From Eustoma russellianum (lineage: Eukaryota; Streptophyta; Magnoliopsida; Gentianales; Gentianaceae), in contig AP025071.1 in NCBI GenBank assembly GCA_036186865.1, forward strand, positions 12,173,254 to 12,237,253: 64,000 nt of DNA, in the 5' to 3' direction. Under the pieces are notes generated by a model. That model searched no databases, was not told where the DNA came from, and saw only the letters and a list, made by a program, of their open reading frames with translations. The translations under genes were made by a program, and so were the position numbers. This document shows, piece by piece, positions 45,715-57,309 of this stretch (its first letter is position 1; every line of letters starts with the position of its first letter).

Positions 45715-47223
45715 GCTGCAAATCAAGGAAACTAGAGAAGACCCAGTGCAGCAGTCTCCAGCAACTGTGTCACTGGACCACCAGAGGTTCCTATCCAATC
45801 TATACTAGATGCAATTTTTTTAATTTATGAAACAGCTTCAGCCAAAGCCACATCCCCTAGAATTCAATCAAAAATCCATTCAGGCTACCATGGCTAGATA
45901 TGGTACAACTTCTAAACTCTTTGCTATATGAATTGTTGATTTTGGTGCTACACATCACATGACCTGGAATAAGGATAAACTAACTAATTTTGTGTCTTTT
46001 ATTCAATCCTGCTAAAGTAAAAGTTGCAAATGGAACAAGAATTAGTATCCATAGTAGTGGAAACATACAGTTGACAGAAGCATTTAAATTGAATAATATA
46101 TTGTTTATCCCTCAACTAAGTTTCAACTTAATATTTGTGGGTCAAATTGATGAAGATAATGTCTGCGAAGTTAGGTTCTCACCTTCTAGACGTTATATTC
46201 AGGAGATCTTCTCCAAGAAGGTGATTGGCAGTACTCACAAAGTCAATGGACTTTTCCTTCTTCAGGGTGAAGAATCAAGTCCTCTCAGTAATCAAACTAG
46301 TCTAGGTTTATGTATGACAACTAGTAGGACTACTGAGAGTATTTGCTATGGCATAAGATAGTAGGACATCTTAAGTTCTTGTATCTTAAGAGACTTATGC
46401 CAGCCTTGTTTGTCGATATTAATCAAGGTGACTTATTTGTGAAGATTGTCAATTTGCCAAACGCTGTACAACTACTTTTCCTGCAAAATTTTATGAAAAG
46501 AGCTCTCCTTTTAGCCTGGTCAGATATTTGGGGACCCTCAAGGGTAGCCAATATATGTGGTAGCCGGTGGTTCATCACATTTGTTGATAATCACTCTAAA
46601 ATAACCTGGTTATTCTTAATGAAAACATAAATATGAAGTGGGTGATATAATTAAGAAATTCATATGTATTATTCGAAATAAATTTAACTCCTCAGTCAAG
46701 ATATTAATAACTGATAATAGAATGGAGTATTTGGATAAATCAGTTGAGGAATACTCAGATGCGAAAGGAATCCTGCATCAAACCTCTTCCATCTACACTC
46801 CACAGTAAAATGGAGTGGTAGAAAGGAAGAACAGACATCTCCTTGAAGTCACCAGGGCACTAATGATGTCAATGAAGGTAACTAAGCACTACTGGGGTGA
46901 GGGAGTACTTACTGGTACTCGCCTCATTAACAGAATAACTTCTAAAGTCCTTAGTTTTGAGTCTCCTTAACATGTTCTGTCTCAGTATCCTAACTCAAAG
47001 TTGTTTTTAGAATTTCCTTTAAGGATCTTTGGGTGTGTTGTGTATAGACATATACCTTAGCAGTTCAGAAGTAAGCTTGACATGATATCAGAGAAGTGTA
47101 TCTTCCTTGGGTATGCTTATACTCAAAAAGGATACAAGTGTTACTCTCTTGTCTCAAGGAAAATGTATGTCTCTCTTGATGTAGTATTTGATGAGTCAAG
47201 CTCATATTATGGCTCAACAACAC
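45715..47223 (+). pseudogene. COP2 protease-integrase, broken and truncated
   Basis: Protease: IVDFGATHHMTW, where the active-site triplet reads DFG rather than DSG. Then VANGTRISIHSSGNIQLTEA and LNNILFIPQLSFNLIFVGQI. Integrase: WHKIVGHLKFLYLKRL (pre-integrase), LAWSDIWGPSRVANICGSRW, FITFVDNHSKITWLFLMKT, KILITDNRMEYL and NGVVERKNRHLLEVTRALMM (D, D and E positions seen), then KCIFLGYAYTQKGYKCYSL. Several stops and shifts. Cut at 47224 by CRM2 just before RT would begin. Confidence 0.88.
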
Positions 47224-48531
47224 TGATGAGGCTCAAGGGCCTCCTCATGATGACCTTGCACAAGGACCCTCCAAGAAGACACATACGGGTCCCTTAATAT
47301 GAGGCCAAGCGAGACAACTAGAGTTTGATGTTGGGGCTTTCCTGGGAAGTCATGTGCAAGAGGTGCCAACATATGGTGGACAGCATTGGGTGCTCATCAT
47401 TGAGGCTACGATTTGATTATCATTGAGTTTAATGCATATTATAAGATGTAAAGGTTGGTGGGAAGGTAGGATGATCATTTCATGCATGAACGTCATAGTC
47501 TCGAGTCTAGTCGTTTGCTTTGTCTTTGTTTAGGTCTAGCGTAGGACATGGAGTCTTTTATCATGTGTTTAATGGACTAATGCTGCTATCGAGTGTCTTT
47601 GTAGGAGCCGAACCAAATAAGGAAAGTGGCATGAGGAAACCCTAGTTTTAGGAGGACAGTCAGTACACCTACTTGTTATTTTGGACATACAGGTTGGAGG
47701 ATAGTTCAAACATGTTCAAATCACTTGGAGATGTTAGACGACTCAATTTGGGACGACTTTCATATTTTGCACTTTTCCTAATTTGGGCTACAAGATGGTC
47801 CAAAGTCAGCTGGAAGGTTGGAGTCGAAAATTTAGGAAGTACTGAAGCCTACTAGATTGGTACATGTCATTTAAAAAATAATTTCTCCATGAAGAAGTGT
47901 CCAAATGAAGTTATTAATAAGCCCGAATTCAAGAGCATTGCATGATCTACAACTTTGCTGAAGAGTCCAAAAGCTAATTTTTTATTTTACAAGTGTGTAG
48001 AAGTCTAAAACCGACAGGGTGTCACTCAGTCCGAAAATTTAGGGATTTGATTTCAACCTATTGTCTCGATTAGTTTTGATTTACTTTCCTAGATAGACTT
48101 AATGTAGATTGATAGGGGATCTCTTGATTACCTTGATTGATTTCATTATCTTTTAGAATCAGCAAATAATATCCTTAAAAGGCAGACAATCGACCAGCAT
48201 GTAAAGAAAGTTTTCGGTTTTCAGAATTCTAGAATATTTTCGGCAGCCTTGTGTGCTTGCTTCTTTGTCTGTTTTCTTTGGTTTCATATCACAAATCAAA
48301 GTTAGATCCAATTCAAGGTTTGAGAAACCCTTTGTTGATGGCCACAATCTACGAAAAAGGAACGACTTGGTGGCTTGGACGGTTGAATTTCTCAGCACCC
48401 GACGTTTTCAGCACCATTGAGGAGAAAGGTGGTGCCTTGCACCATTGTTCAACCTTAACCGATGGTCGAAGGCTTGGGAGAATTGAAGGAAAGGTCCTAT
48501 ACACATACATACGTGCCTCAAACACGTATCG
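47224..48531 (+). mobile_element. CRM2 5' LTR
   Basis: 1308 bases from TGATGAGGCTCAAGG to CGTATCG, aligning with the split CRM1 5' LTR. The coding tail is present but diverged (PPHDDLAQGPS), with a gap and an early stop in GPFTRSQ. It interrupts the COP2 integrase; left flank AACAC (47219-47223). CRM2 is on the plus strand, opposite to CRM1. Confidence 0.88.
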
Positions 48532-48534
48532 ATT

Positions 48535-48546
48535 TGGTATCAGAGC
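48535..48546 (+). other. CRM2 primer-binding site
   Basis: TGGTATCAGAGC three bases after the LTR end, with the same spacing as CRM1. Confidence 0.88.
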
Positions 48547-48615
48547 TAAAGGCTTTTCCTTTTAACTCACATATCCTTCTTTTCTTGTCGTCTCTTTTTC
48601 ATTCACGATAATATC
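48547..48615 (+). other. CRM2 leader, first 69 bases
   Basis: CT-rich leader, similar in position to that of CRM1, broken off by TEK2 at 48616. The rest of CRM2 is beyond the right edge. Confidence 0.7.
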
Positions 48616-49316
48616 TGAAGCGCCTCGTCCCAAACCCTAGGGTAAGAACCGGTACGCTCGCCGTATTCTGCTAAGGGATATACAAGGCGTGTATACGAAT
48701 CCCTGCACTTATCAAAACGACCGAGTATTCGATTGCGGAAGCGAAATAAATCAACTCAAAACCCTAAATCACAAGTAAAATCCCCAAAATCATATATAGT
48801 CAACCTCAAGTCAAAATCCCCTAAACGACATTGTAAAGTGCGTAAAAAGAAATTCTCTAAGCTAAGTCCTCAAATGAAATAATAAATAAAATAAAACTTC
48901 TCTAATTCTTGATCATCAATCTCCCATCAGTCTCTACGAGTCCCAATGTGCCCATTCAGAGTCCTCTCCGACCCATATATAGTCATACTCTGAATCGTCT
49001 ACAAGAAAACAAAACGAATGGTGTGAGCGTCAAAAATGTCACTCAATAGGTACCCTGCCTCCATCGGTCCTGTGAGATCATACATGCTAGGACAGTAGTG
49101 AAATACATATAAGTACGGTAATACGAAAATAAAATGTCCATATTTTCACAAATACGTATAACGGTCATAACTTCTTATAACAATCAAAACACATAATCAT
49201 GCGAAATGAGCGTGAAATACAATGTCACATACATGATGCATGATAAGCCTACATTCTCGCAAACCTACATACTATCGTGCAATGCATGACCCCAGGATCT
49301 AACAGAACGGAACGGA

Positions 49317-49556
49317 ACAGAACAGAACAGATATGCGACTTAGGTCTCGCATATCTTAACAGAACAAAACAGATATGCGACTTAGGTCTCGCATACCTTA
49401 ACAGAACAGATATGCGATTTAGGTCTCGCATACCCTAAAACAACAGATATGTGACTTAAGTCTTGCATACCCTAACAGAACAGATATGAGACTCAGGTCT
49501 CACATACCCTAACAGAACAGATATGCGACTTAGGTCTCACATACCCTAATGCAATG
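49317..49556 (-). repeat. 40-50 bp minisatellite in TEK2 LTR
   Basis: Six units; each in plus orientation reads 'aacagatatgcgacttaggt' followed by 'ctcgcataccctaacag'. The unit itself holds a small inverted repeat (TATGCGA...TCGCATA). The minus strand contains ATATCTGTTCTG, also found in the TEK3 unit. The neighbouring anchor TGCAATGCATGA is at 49279. Confidence 0.85.
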
Positions 49557-49679
49557 TCGTGATGCACGTATGCACTGAAATCACATACAGAAGGCTTCAC
49601 TTACTTTCCCTTTCCTTTTCCTTTTCTTTTCCTCTTTTTCTTTATTCTTTTTACTTTTTCTTTTTTCTTTATTCTTTTT

Positions 49680-49920
49680 TCTTTCGCCACTTCAGATTCC
49701 TTCCCCCTGTGAATTCTTCAATTTCCCTCCCCTCCCTTCGATTTCCCTGTCCACGACCCTCCCCTCTCTCGGTCCTAACTCCCTCAGCCCCCCAACCGCC
49801 CCCTTCCCTTAGCCCCCTCACCCCAGCTGCACCCCCTGCACCCCGGCGACACCAACCCCTCAGCCCCCAGTCAGCTCGCACCCCCTAACCAGCCCCCCCT
49901 CAGTTTCACCTTCTCCTCAA
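49680..49920 (-). repeat. G-rich (minus strand) tract in TEK2 LTR
   Basis: Many runs of four to six C on the plus strand (for example CACCCCCTGCACCCCGGCG) give clustered G4+ runs on the element's sense strand, next to a long T/C-rich stretch (49600-49680). It could form G-quadruplexes. Not coding. Confidence 0.6.
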
Positions 49921-52869
49921 CCACCACTAGCACGACAGCACGTGGCCATAGCCCACCACCACCGGCCACGCGCTGCCATCACCATGCCTCCAAACCGATT
50001 CCGTTATTCATAAATACTTCAAAAGTGCAATATTTTTCATGTTGTTCATACAAAAATAATACCATACATATATACGAATATACCATTCATCATATACACA
50101 TATAATCATATAAACATCCATCTATACAATCACAATTATTGATGCACGATCTCGGTTTCGTAAAGAAATCAAGGATTGTACTGTTTTCATACAAAGGATG
50201 TTAAGGGGGCACCTATTTGATAATTGATACGCGTTGTAGAGCGTGACCGAGCAGTGGTTTCTCCTCCTTAAAACTGGCAGTTTGGCATGGGAGCAAGAAG
50301 AAGGTCGCATCTTTTCTTCTCTCTGTGGAACACGGCGTGTGTTTGTGATGGGAGGGAGAGGAAGATTACGTGTTTAAATAGAAATTTGATTAGGATAATT
50401 TTCCTAATCAAATTAGGTTTAATTATTAATGAAGCCTTAATGACCATTTTGCCCCTTTTAAAAAAAGGGGATATAACATTCTCTCCCCTTATAAAAAGTT
50501 TCGTCCTCAAAACTTGGGTGTTACGTAATCAATAACTTAGTATAGTCCTACATAATTCATTTGCCTAGATCATGACCGAACTTAGTATCCTTTGCGCATT
50601 CCGATATGTTACCCATTTCACTTCCTCGATACAGGACTAAGTCCTCAAATCATTCAGTGTGTATATGTACGCAATGTAATCTTTAAATCTATTGTCCCCC
50701 GCCTGATAGATCGTAACCTATTCTTTCTATAGTTCTCAAATCAACCTTAAGTGTATCGTCATTATACTGGCTTCATAACGCAATCGTCTGTCTATATCGT
50801 ACTTATATTTTCTATCATTAGCAACCCTTTAAAATCAATTCTTAGGTGTAGTACAATCTTTAACTTAACGTCTTGTTCACAAGACTCATCCCTGAAGCGG
50901 CAGTTATTTTTCGGTATACGTTGTACTCTAGTACGATTTAATTTAGTCATCACTAGCATCTCACAAGATGATCTAGTCCTTATAGGGTTCAATCCTTACT
51001 TAATCTCTATAATTAGTGCGTACAAACTTCCACTTATGCCACTTGACATGTATTATTGAACTTATTGCAATCTACAATACCGGATTCTTAAACTTATCAC
51101 ATATGATTCATCCCCTGCATAATGAATCATACTAACATCCTTTGTGTATGTCAATTTGGTAACCGTTACCCTTCCTTAACACAACCAAGTCTTCAAAATT
51201 AGTTCTTATACACTTACGGACTAGCTCTATGATCATGCTCTTAATTTTTCATAGATATCGTCAGCAGCCTATCATACAAAATATGTATATGGACATATTT
51301 TTCTTCAAGTTAAAAGAAAAGTAGCTTACATAGCTATAATTTTGAATATAGCTTCAACTATTGAAAATACTAAACCCTCTAGTAAACACAAAACCCAAAG
51401 CATCATACATTTGTTTTCATAACATAATATCTAAAATGACCATTTTAAAAAACGATGATATAACTTGTTTGCAAGGCATTTTGGTAAATTGCGTCAACAC
51501 AGTTGAAAACTTAACCATGTGAGCTTTTATGAAACGATTTGAATGTGGTACCTTCCGTTTTCAAAAACAGGCATATATTTTGAAAGCTACCCCTTTTTTC
51601 CCACCAAAAAAGTAATTTCATCGTAAGCGGGTAAATAACTTCGAAGACATTTAAACGGTTAAACTGGTTGCGATATTGATAGTCGTCAAATTAAATTAAT
51701 CGAAAATTTGAAATATTCTGTAAGGAATACATATAAACACATCGTTTTTACAAGAACATCAATATTTTAAAAGTTTTTTTCCCTTTTCAAGGTCGCCAAA
51801 AGAATTGAAATTTTTATTATACTGATTTACAAGTACGGGAAAAAAATTAGTCTCGTAAAGTCTAGTAGACTATATAATGAAATGGTACTTAATAAGGTAT
51901 TTTTGAAATTAGAATGTCTTTTGAAGTCCCTGTAAAATATAGGTATAACTCGGTGTACGTGCTTATATAAAATATTTATTTGCTAGAGAAATAATAGTCT
52001 AATATTTCGTATAATTTCTATAATCCATCCTTATTTTCAAAAGAACAACCCGTCTATGTATCGTTTCTTATAAGTCTAACCTTCGCCTACTATGTTAAAA
52101 TCCCTAACTTAAATTGTCCAATTTTAGCATGGCACACTAAATATTTATTGACTTAAGGTGTTCTAATTCACCATGCTTCCGTGCGCCATGTTGATCCACC
52201 GTAATTCTTTACTTGGTTGCTTCAACCGCTGATTTAACCTTAATTATATCTCACCGAAAGAAAACAACTACTACTTGTTCATACTTAACCTATTTCAATT
52301 CAAACCTACTCGATACATCAGTACTTAGACATTCCTAGGAATCAACACTTAACCCACAATTTGTAATGATATAGTATTCCAAGGCACATACTATAGTCGA
52401 TTCTCGCATGTTGTTATTGTTCAATACCTCTAATAAGACTCATATCGTCGACCTATTTTGATTACCCTATCTTCAACATCTTAACCCTATATTATAAATT
52501 CCTTTGTACAATATCATTAACTAAACTCTACTGATTATAATGCTAATCATTATTTAGTTTCCATTATTTAACTATAAATCATCTCTAAGTATTTATCATA
52601 CTACCATAATTCATTTCTTAGTAGCTATGGTCCCAACTTAGACCTAAGCCTGCTTTGAATTTACCGTCCAAGTAGGGATATGGATCCACTTTACTTCACC
52701 CAAATGGTACCGAGTACCATGTTGCAGTTATCGTAAGGTAGCCCAAGTTACTGTTTGACCCATTAATATGTCAAATAACGTTGGTAGTAGGGTTACTAAG
52801 ATCACGGCTTAGAGAGTTATGATCAATCTTAGATAATGGAGAATTGTATGGGATATCCTAGGTATACGT

Positions 52870-53190
52870 GTTTCAAAACCGATCGACTTCTTAAGTATAA
52901 GATCATAACTTATTTCTAGTATCGTTCTTAGCATCATCATTTTTTAAGTCTAAGATCACGTCTTATTTCCAAATCATAATTAGTACATAATCAACACTTA
53001 TTACTAAATCAGTACTTATGTCTAAAGTCAACTCTTAATCGAGATTGTTACTTATGTCTAAGATCGTGACTTATGTTCAGGATTATCGCTTATAACTGAG
53101 ATCAGTACCTACGTCCATGATCATTTCTTCAAATCATCACTTATGTCTAAAACCGTGACTTAGAGGCAAAATCGTAACTTATTTTCTAAT
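52870..53190 (-). repeat. Degenerate 22-30 bp leader-type repeats in TEK2
   Basis: About a dozen variant copies of 'cttatgtctaagatcgtgac' (plus strand). The minus-strand form, like 'ttagacataagtcatgatct', resembles phrases in the leaders of TEK1 (2160-2260) and TEK3 (58270-58340). Some copies lie on both sides of the gag remnant. Confidence 0.7.
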
Positions 53191-53379
53191 ATTATGGCCT
53201 AATTCTACATTTCCGCCCGTGGATCTCGAGCCATGCTCTGAAGATCGTATTGTCGGCACGTAATACCTCTTGAACTCATTCTGAAATTAGATCCAAATGA
53301 TCGGCGGTGTTAGTTGTGCTGCACCAACACTCCTCCGCGACCACTTGAAGAAGAATCTCAAGTCCGACTGCGGTGGTGG

Positions 53380-53525
53380 TGGAGTCTGTGGCCACTGATG
53401 TTGTTGCGCCACAGATTGGGTCATGACCTGTAGTGCGTCGGTTGGGCATGGGGAAGCACGACCTGCGGTGGAGCCCCATTCTTAGAGTGATTCCCATTGC
53501 CGTTCCTACCGTTCTCTTCTCGGCG
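53380..53525 (-). pseudogene. TEK2 gag N-terminal remnant
   Basis: In one minus frame it reads NGRNGNGNHSKNGAPPQVVL and on through PHAQPTH, an Asn/Gly-rich N-terminus as in Tekay Gag. A stop follows soon after. No capsid or zinc knuckle remains. Confidence 0.5.
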
Positions 53526-53848
53526 TTATATTTTCTATGATAAGAAAATTTTCATTTTTTTTGTCAAGGCATTTCAGGAATATACAAAACTTAAGAAATA
53601 GAAAACAGTCAAATACAGATAAATAAAATGAAAATAGAAACCAACCGTGCTCCCATTCCGTTCATCACTTAGTCTAAATCAAACTTATTCTAAGGTTAAA
53701 CTTAGTCTCAGATCACAGCTTACAAATATAATCAAACTTAGTCTAGGATCAGGCTAACATCTACGATCAAAACATAAGTCTATAGTCGTCTCTTACGTCT
53801 AAGATCATTTCTTAATTTCTACGTTTTCTGCAGTAGATATAGAGTCTG

Positions 53849-53861
53849 GGCTTTGGTACCA
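53849..53861 (-). other. TEK2 primer-binding site, mutated
   Basis: The minus strand reads TGGTACCAAAGCC, two transitions away from TGGTATCAGAGCC, and lies two bases after the LTR end. Confidence 0.75.
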
Positions 53862-53863
53862 CA

Positions 53864-53889
53864 TGTAGCGCCCTATCCCGAACCCTAGG
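53864..53889 (-). mobile_element. TEK2 5' LTR, last 26 bases
   Basis: Plus strand TGTAGCGCCCTATCCCGAAC, matching the terminus at 48616 with several differences. Broken at 53890 by TEK3; the remainder is beyond the right edge. CTAGG (53885-53889) is the left target copy of TEK3. Confidence 0.85.
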
Positions 53890-55369
53890 TGTTGTACCCC
53901 AACGACATGTACTTGGAACTATGAACAAGTGACGGAATGAAAGCGATAATTTCTTTAAGCGCGTGTTACTTAAGCTAGCTTAACCCTATTTACTTAAATA
54001 CTTCGAAGATGATACTAATAAGGGGTTTTCAAGAAAAGTGATAAATGAGGAATATAGTTATATGAACAATACATATGTATATGTGTACAAAGTACATATA
54101 GGCGTGCATACATGTGTATATGTGGATACATGTACACTAATATATGTTTTAGGTAACATGCACGTTGTACATCCTATTATATATAAATATATATGCAAAT
54201 CTTGGAATGCAATAAAATAAAGCAAACAATATAGTACATGAATTAAAATTACAAGAAATATCAAATTGCCCAAGAAGCCCCTAAAAATCGGCCAAAGCCT
54301 TCTCTAGGCTTCTAGAAACCACTACAAATTAACTAAATAATACTTAATGCCTAAAATAACTAGCATGCAAAACCTAGGCTAATAAAATAAGAAGAAAACA
54401 AGAGCATGCAAGGAACAAAATAATAAAATAAAGAAAAGAGTGCATGCATGTAAGACAAGCTACAAAACCAACACTTCCTTTCTCCACTTTTCATAAAGCA
54501 TGTTCCCCTCCCTCTCTTTGGCCATAGTGCCGAAAATTCTCCCCCTCCCATGCCCTCTAGATTCCTTCTAAATATTGCAATCCACCACATTTTATTCCAT
54601 CTTGAATCTTCTCTCAAGCAAAGACCTAGACTACACTTAGCAAAAGTTCCATCCCTCCATCATCAAGGAAACATTCGGCCACCCCAAGGACAAGAGGCAC
54701 AACTCCATCTTCTTCTTCAAGCTCAAGAATCTTCTAGGTAAGACTCATTTCAAAGTTCTTAAGTAGATTTTTCATACAAAATAGTGAAGCTCACATGGGT
54801 ATTATTTTCCTCTCCAAACCGTGGCCTCCATGCTCAAGGGGTGAAGATCTTCAACACTCTTAGGTGAAGCTATCTAGCTACACTTGAAGCTCCATCCCAA
54901 GACAACTTTGGTAAGATGTTTTGGCTCCAAATAAAACTCTATTTTTCACTAAGGAAGACTAATCTTTTTCCTCCCTCTTCTTCAAAACCGTGTATACAAG
55001 GGAGTAGGAGGAGAAGGTTTCCAACTCAACTCACTCCAAAACCAAGCAAAGGCAAAAACTTTGGCTTGAAGAGGCAAGTTTACAATGATCTCTCATGATT
55101 TATGTAAAGAGTTTGTGACTTGAATGCTTAGAAGTTCTTAAGATTTAATCTTTAGTTGAATGTCCTAAGTTTGAGATTATATCTTATAGATTTCTTAAGA
55201 ACCTTGCATTGCATGTGGCTTATTCTCTCAAAGATGGAGTCTTTTATGACATGCATCTAGTTACAAGGCTGTTTTGAGATGATTTAAGGTTTAAGTAGTG
55301 ATTAGTAATATATCTTGCAAGAACAAGATGAAAGGGTGGACCTTTGACTTGAACCAATGACAAAATCTC

Positions 55370-56890
55370 AAACTACTGGAGCTAGGCAGAACAGGATGGC
55401 ATCTTCAACGGCCTGAGAACCAACCTTACAGACCTTCAATGATGCTAATTTTCGGTATCAAGCTATCCTTATGAGTGTAGCACAAGTGAGAGTTGGAATT
55501 TTGTCAAAATAAGTTATAGATTATTTTTAATAAAATATTTAGTAGAACTGCTCCAGCAGAAAATTCTGGAGCAGGGCAGAATTGACCACTATGTTTAACG
55601 AATTTAAAAAGGGTCTTTTGAACCTTCAATAAATCTGGTTTTTGGCACAGATCTAGCCCCATGTGTATAGAAGAGCTGAGAGTTGGAATTTTGGTAAAAT
55701 AAGTTATGGTTTAATTTTCATAAAATAAATGGTGAGACTGCTCAGGCTGTAAATTCTGGAACATGACTGAATGATGTATCGTTTTGCATGGCATGAAAAG
55801 AGATCTTGAGGATGTTCAAAAAGGCTAATTTTCGGTTTGATGACTCCATTATGTGTATAGGAAATGTGCAAGTTGGAATTTTTGAAAAAGGAGTTGTAGA
55901 ATATTTTTAATAAAAAATTTGGTAAAGCTGCTCAGACTGAAAAGCCTGGGACTGAGCAGAACTGCATCTCTTTTTGACTGACATAAAAAGGACCTTGTAG
56001 TGGCTCAATAAATCTGATTTTTGGCAGGATGCTAATACCAGGTGTGCTGTGAATACCCCAGCTGGAATCATGGTAAAACAAGTTGTGGATTAATTTTAAT
56101 GATTTAATTGGTAACACTGCCCAATGAGAAGTACTGGGACAGAGCAGAAATTAAGTAACAAGTTAGTGGACTCAAAAACGAATCTTAGGGACATGAAAAT
56201 GAGTTAATTTTCGGTAGGATACTATTATTACAAGTTTATGATATGTATGAGTTGGAATTATGTTAAAATAAGTTAAGAATTAATTTTAAGAAATTACGCG
56301 GTAAAACCGCTCCAGCAGAAAATTCTGGAGCTAGGCAGAATTGACCATTGACTTCAACGAATTCAAAGAGGACTTTTTGGACCTTCAATAACTCTGATTT
56401 TTGGCACAAACCTAGCCCCATGAGTATAGTATAGATGCCAGCTGGAATTTTGGTAAAAGGAGCTATGGTTTATTTTTAATAAATATTTTGGTAAGACTGG
56501 TCAGACCTGAAAACGGGAATTGAGCAGAATAGTGAATTCTTTTCACTGACTTGAAAAGGGACCTTGTGAATAACCAATAAAGCTGGTTTTTGGCATGATA
56601 ATAACTCTATGAGTCTAGAAGACATGCCAGTTGGAATTTCAGCAAAAAAAGTTCTAGATTATTTTTAATGGATTATTTGGTAAAACGGCTCAATAGAAAT
56701 TACTGGAACTACCCTGAAATTTGTAACGACTTTCCAGGCTTAGAAAAGGGACTTAGAGACATGCAAATGGGCTGAATTTCGGTATGATACTAGTCCCATA
56801 TGTTTATGACGTATACGAGTTGGAATTTCTGGAAACCGCATTACGGATTTTCCACAATTGAATTTTTAGTAGAATCTGTCAGCTCAGCCT
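55370..56890 (+). repeat. 187-bp tandem array in TEK3 5' LTR
   Basis: About eight diverged units with starts near 55370, 55556, 55740, 55930, 56111, 56310, 56500 and 56690. Marker phrases are 'ggcagaa', 'gagttggaatttt', 'tttttaata' and 'ggtaaaactgctc'. Same repeat family as TEK1 but with more units. It is repeated in the 3' LTR from about 62912 to the window end. Confidence 0.85.
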
Positions 56891-57309
56891 CAGCAATTAA
56901 GATGGATCGTAAAGTAAGTAAGCCCTTTATGGTTATTTAAAATAATTCCCAATTCTACGACTTGTATCTATGATTTCACCTAACGTACTTGTGACGAAAG
57001 AGTTGCGGAAATGGACCAAAATGGTTAGCCTAACCGTCCTTTGTAAATGAAGTAAAAGACTTGGAAATATTTTCCAAACTCTTTTACGTTGACATGTTAT
57101 AAGGAATGCATATGAGCATTTATGTCATGGCTTGCATCTCATATCACGGCATGTATCATGCATGATCATGAACTTGATTTTCATGGATTTTATGATGCAA
57201 GCAAGTTTTACAAGTGATTATCTTTTCGTTATGCATGAAAAGTTTTTACGGTCCCATGTTTTTAAAGAAAGCTTCATGATTCCTTTGCCGGCCAAGCATG
57301 CGACTAACC

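Larger units (their letters stand above)
48616..50478 (-). mobile_element. TEK2 3' LTR
   Basis: 1863 bases. The minus strand starts TGTTATATCCCC at 50478, just after a polypurine tract. It ends GGGACGAGGCGCTTCA at 48616, akin to the GGGGCGCTACA ends of the other Tekay LTRs. It contains a minisatellite (49317-49556) and a very C-rich plus strand (49680-49920). Confidence 0.88.
50479..53848 (-). mobile_element. TEK2 internal region, no pol
   Basis: It is bounded on the minus strand by the primer site (53861-53849) and the polypurine tract CTTTTTATAAGGGGAGAGAA (about 50498-50479), the latter preceded by TTTTGAGGACGAAAC, a phrase shared with TEK3. The 3.4 kb between holds a gag N-terminal remnant, a field of short repeats and about 2.3 kb without recognisable coding. 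No RT, integrase or RNase H motif was found in any frame. It appears to be a non-autonomous derivative, close in internal size to TEK3 (3.2 kb). Confidence 0.7.

Noticed and set aside
47224..47620. Gypsy Pol tail at 47.2 kb as a separate captured gene fragment in COP2
   Set aside because: It starts at exactly the CRM LTR boundary and continues into a full LTR and primer site, so it is the LTR of CRM2.
48251..48565. 104-codon ORF in the CRM2 LTR
   Set aside because: It spans LTR end, primer site and leader, and the CRM1 LTR does not keep the frame.
48640..48660. AAACCCTAGGG as telomere-like repeat
   Set aside because: Single occurrence at an LTR terminus, also seen at 53880. Not an array.
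49317..49556. Regularly spaced repeats resembling a CRISPR array
   Set aside because: Units are contiguous with no unique spacers, and the array lies in a plant LTR. It is a minisatellite. The same applies to 1111-1263, 39630-39815 and 57310-57520.
54038..54741. Several ORFs of 60-85 codons present twice (54 and 62 kb)
   Set aside because: They are duplicated only because they lie in the two LTRs of TEK3. No domain or conserved composition was seen.
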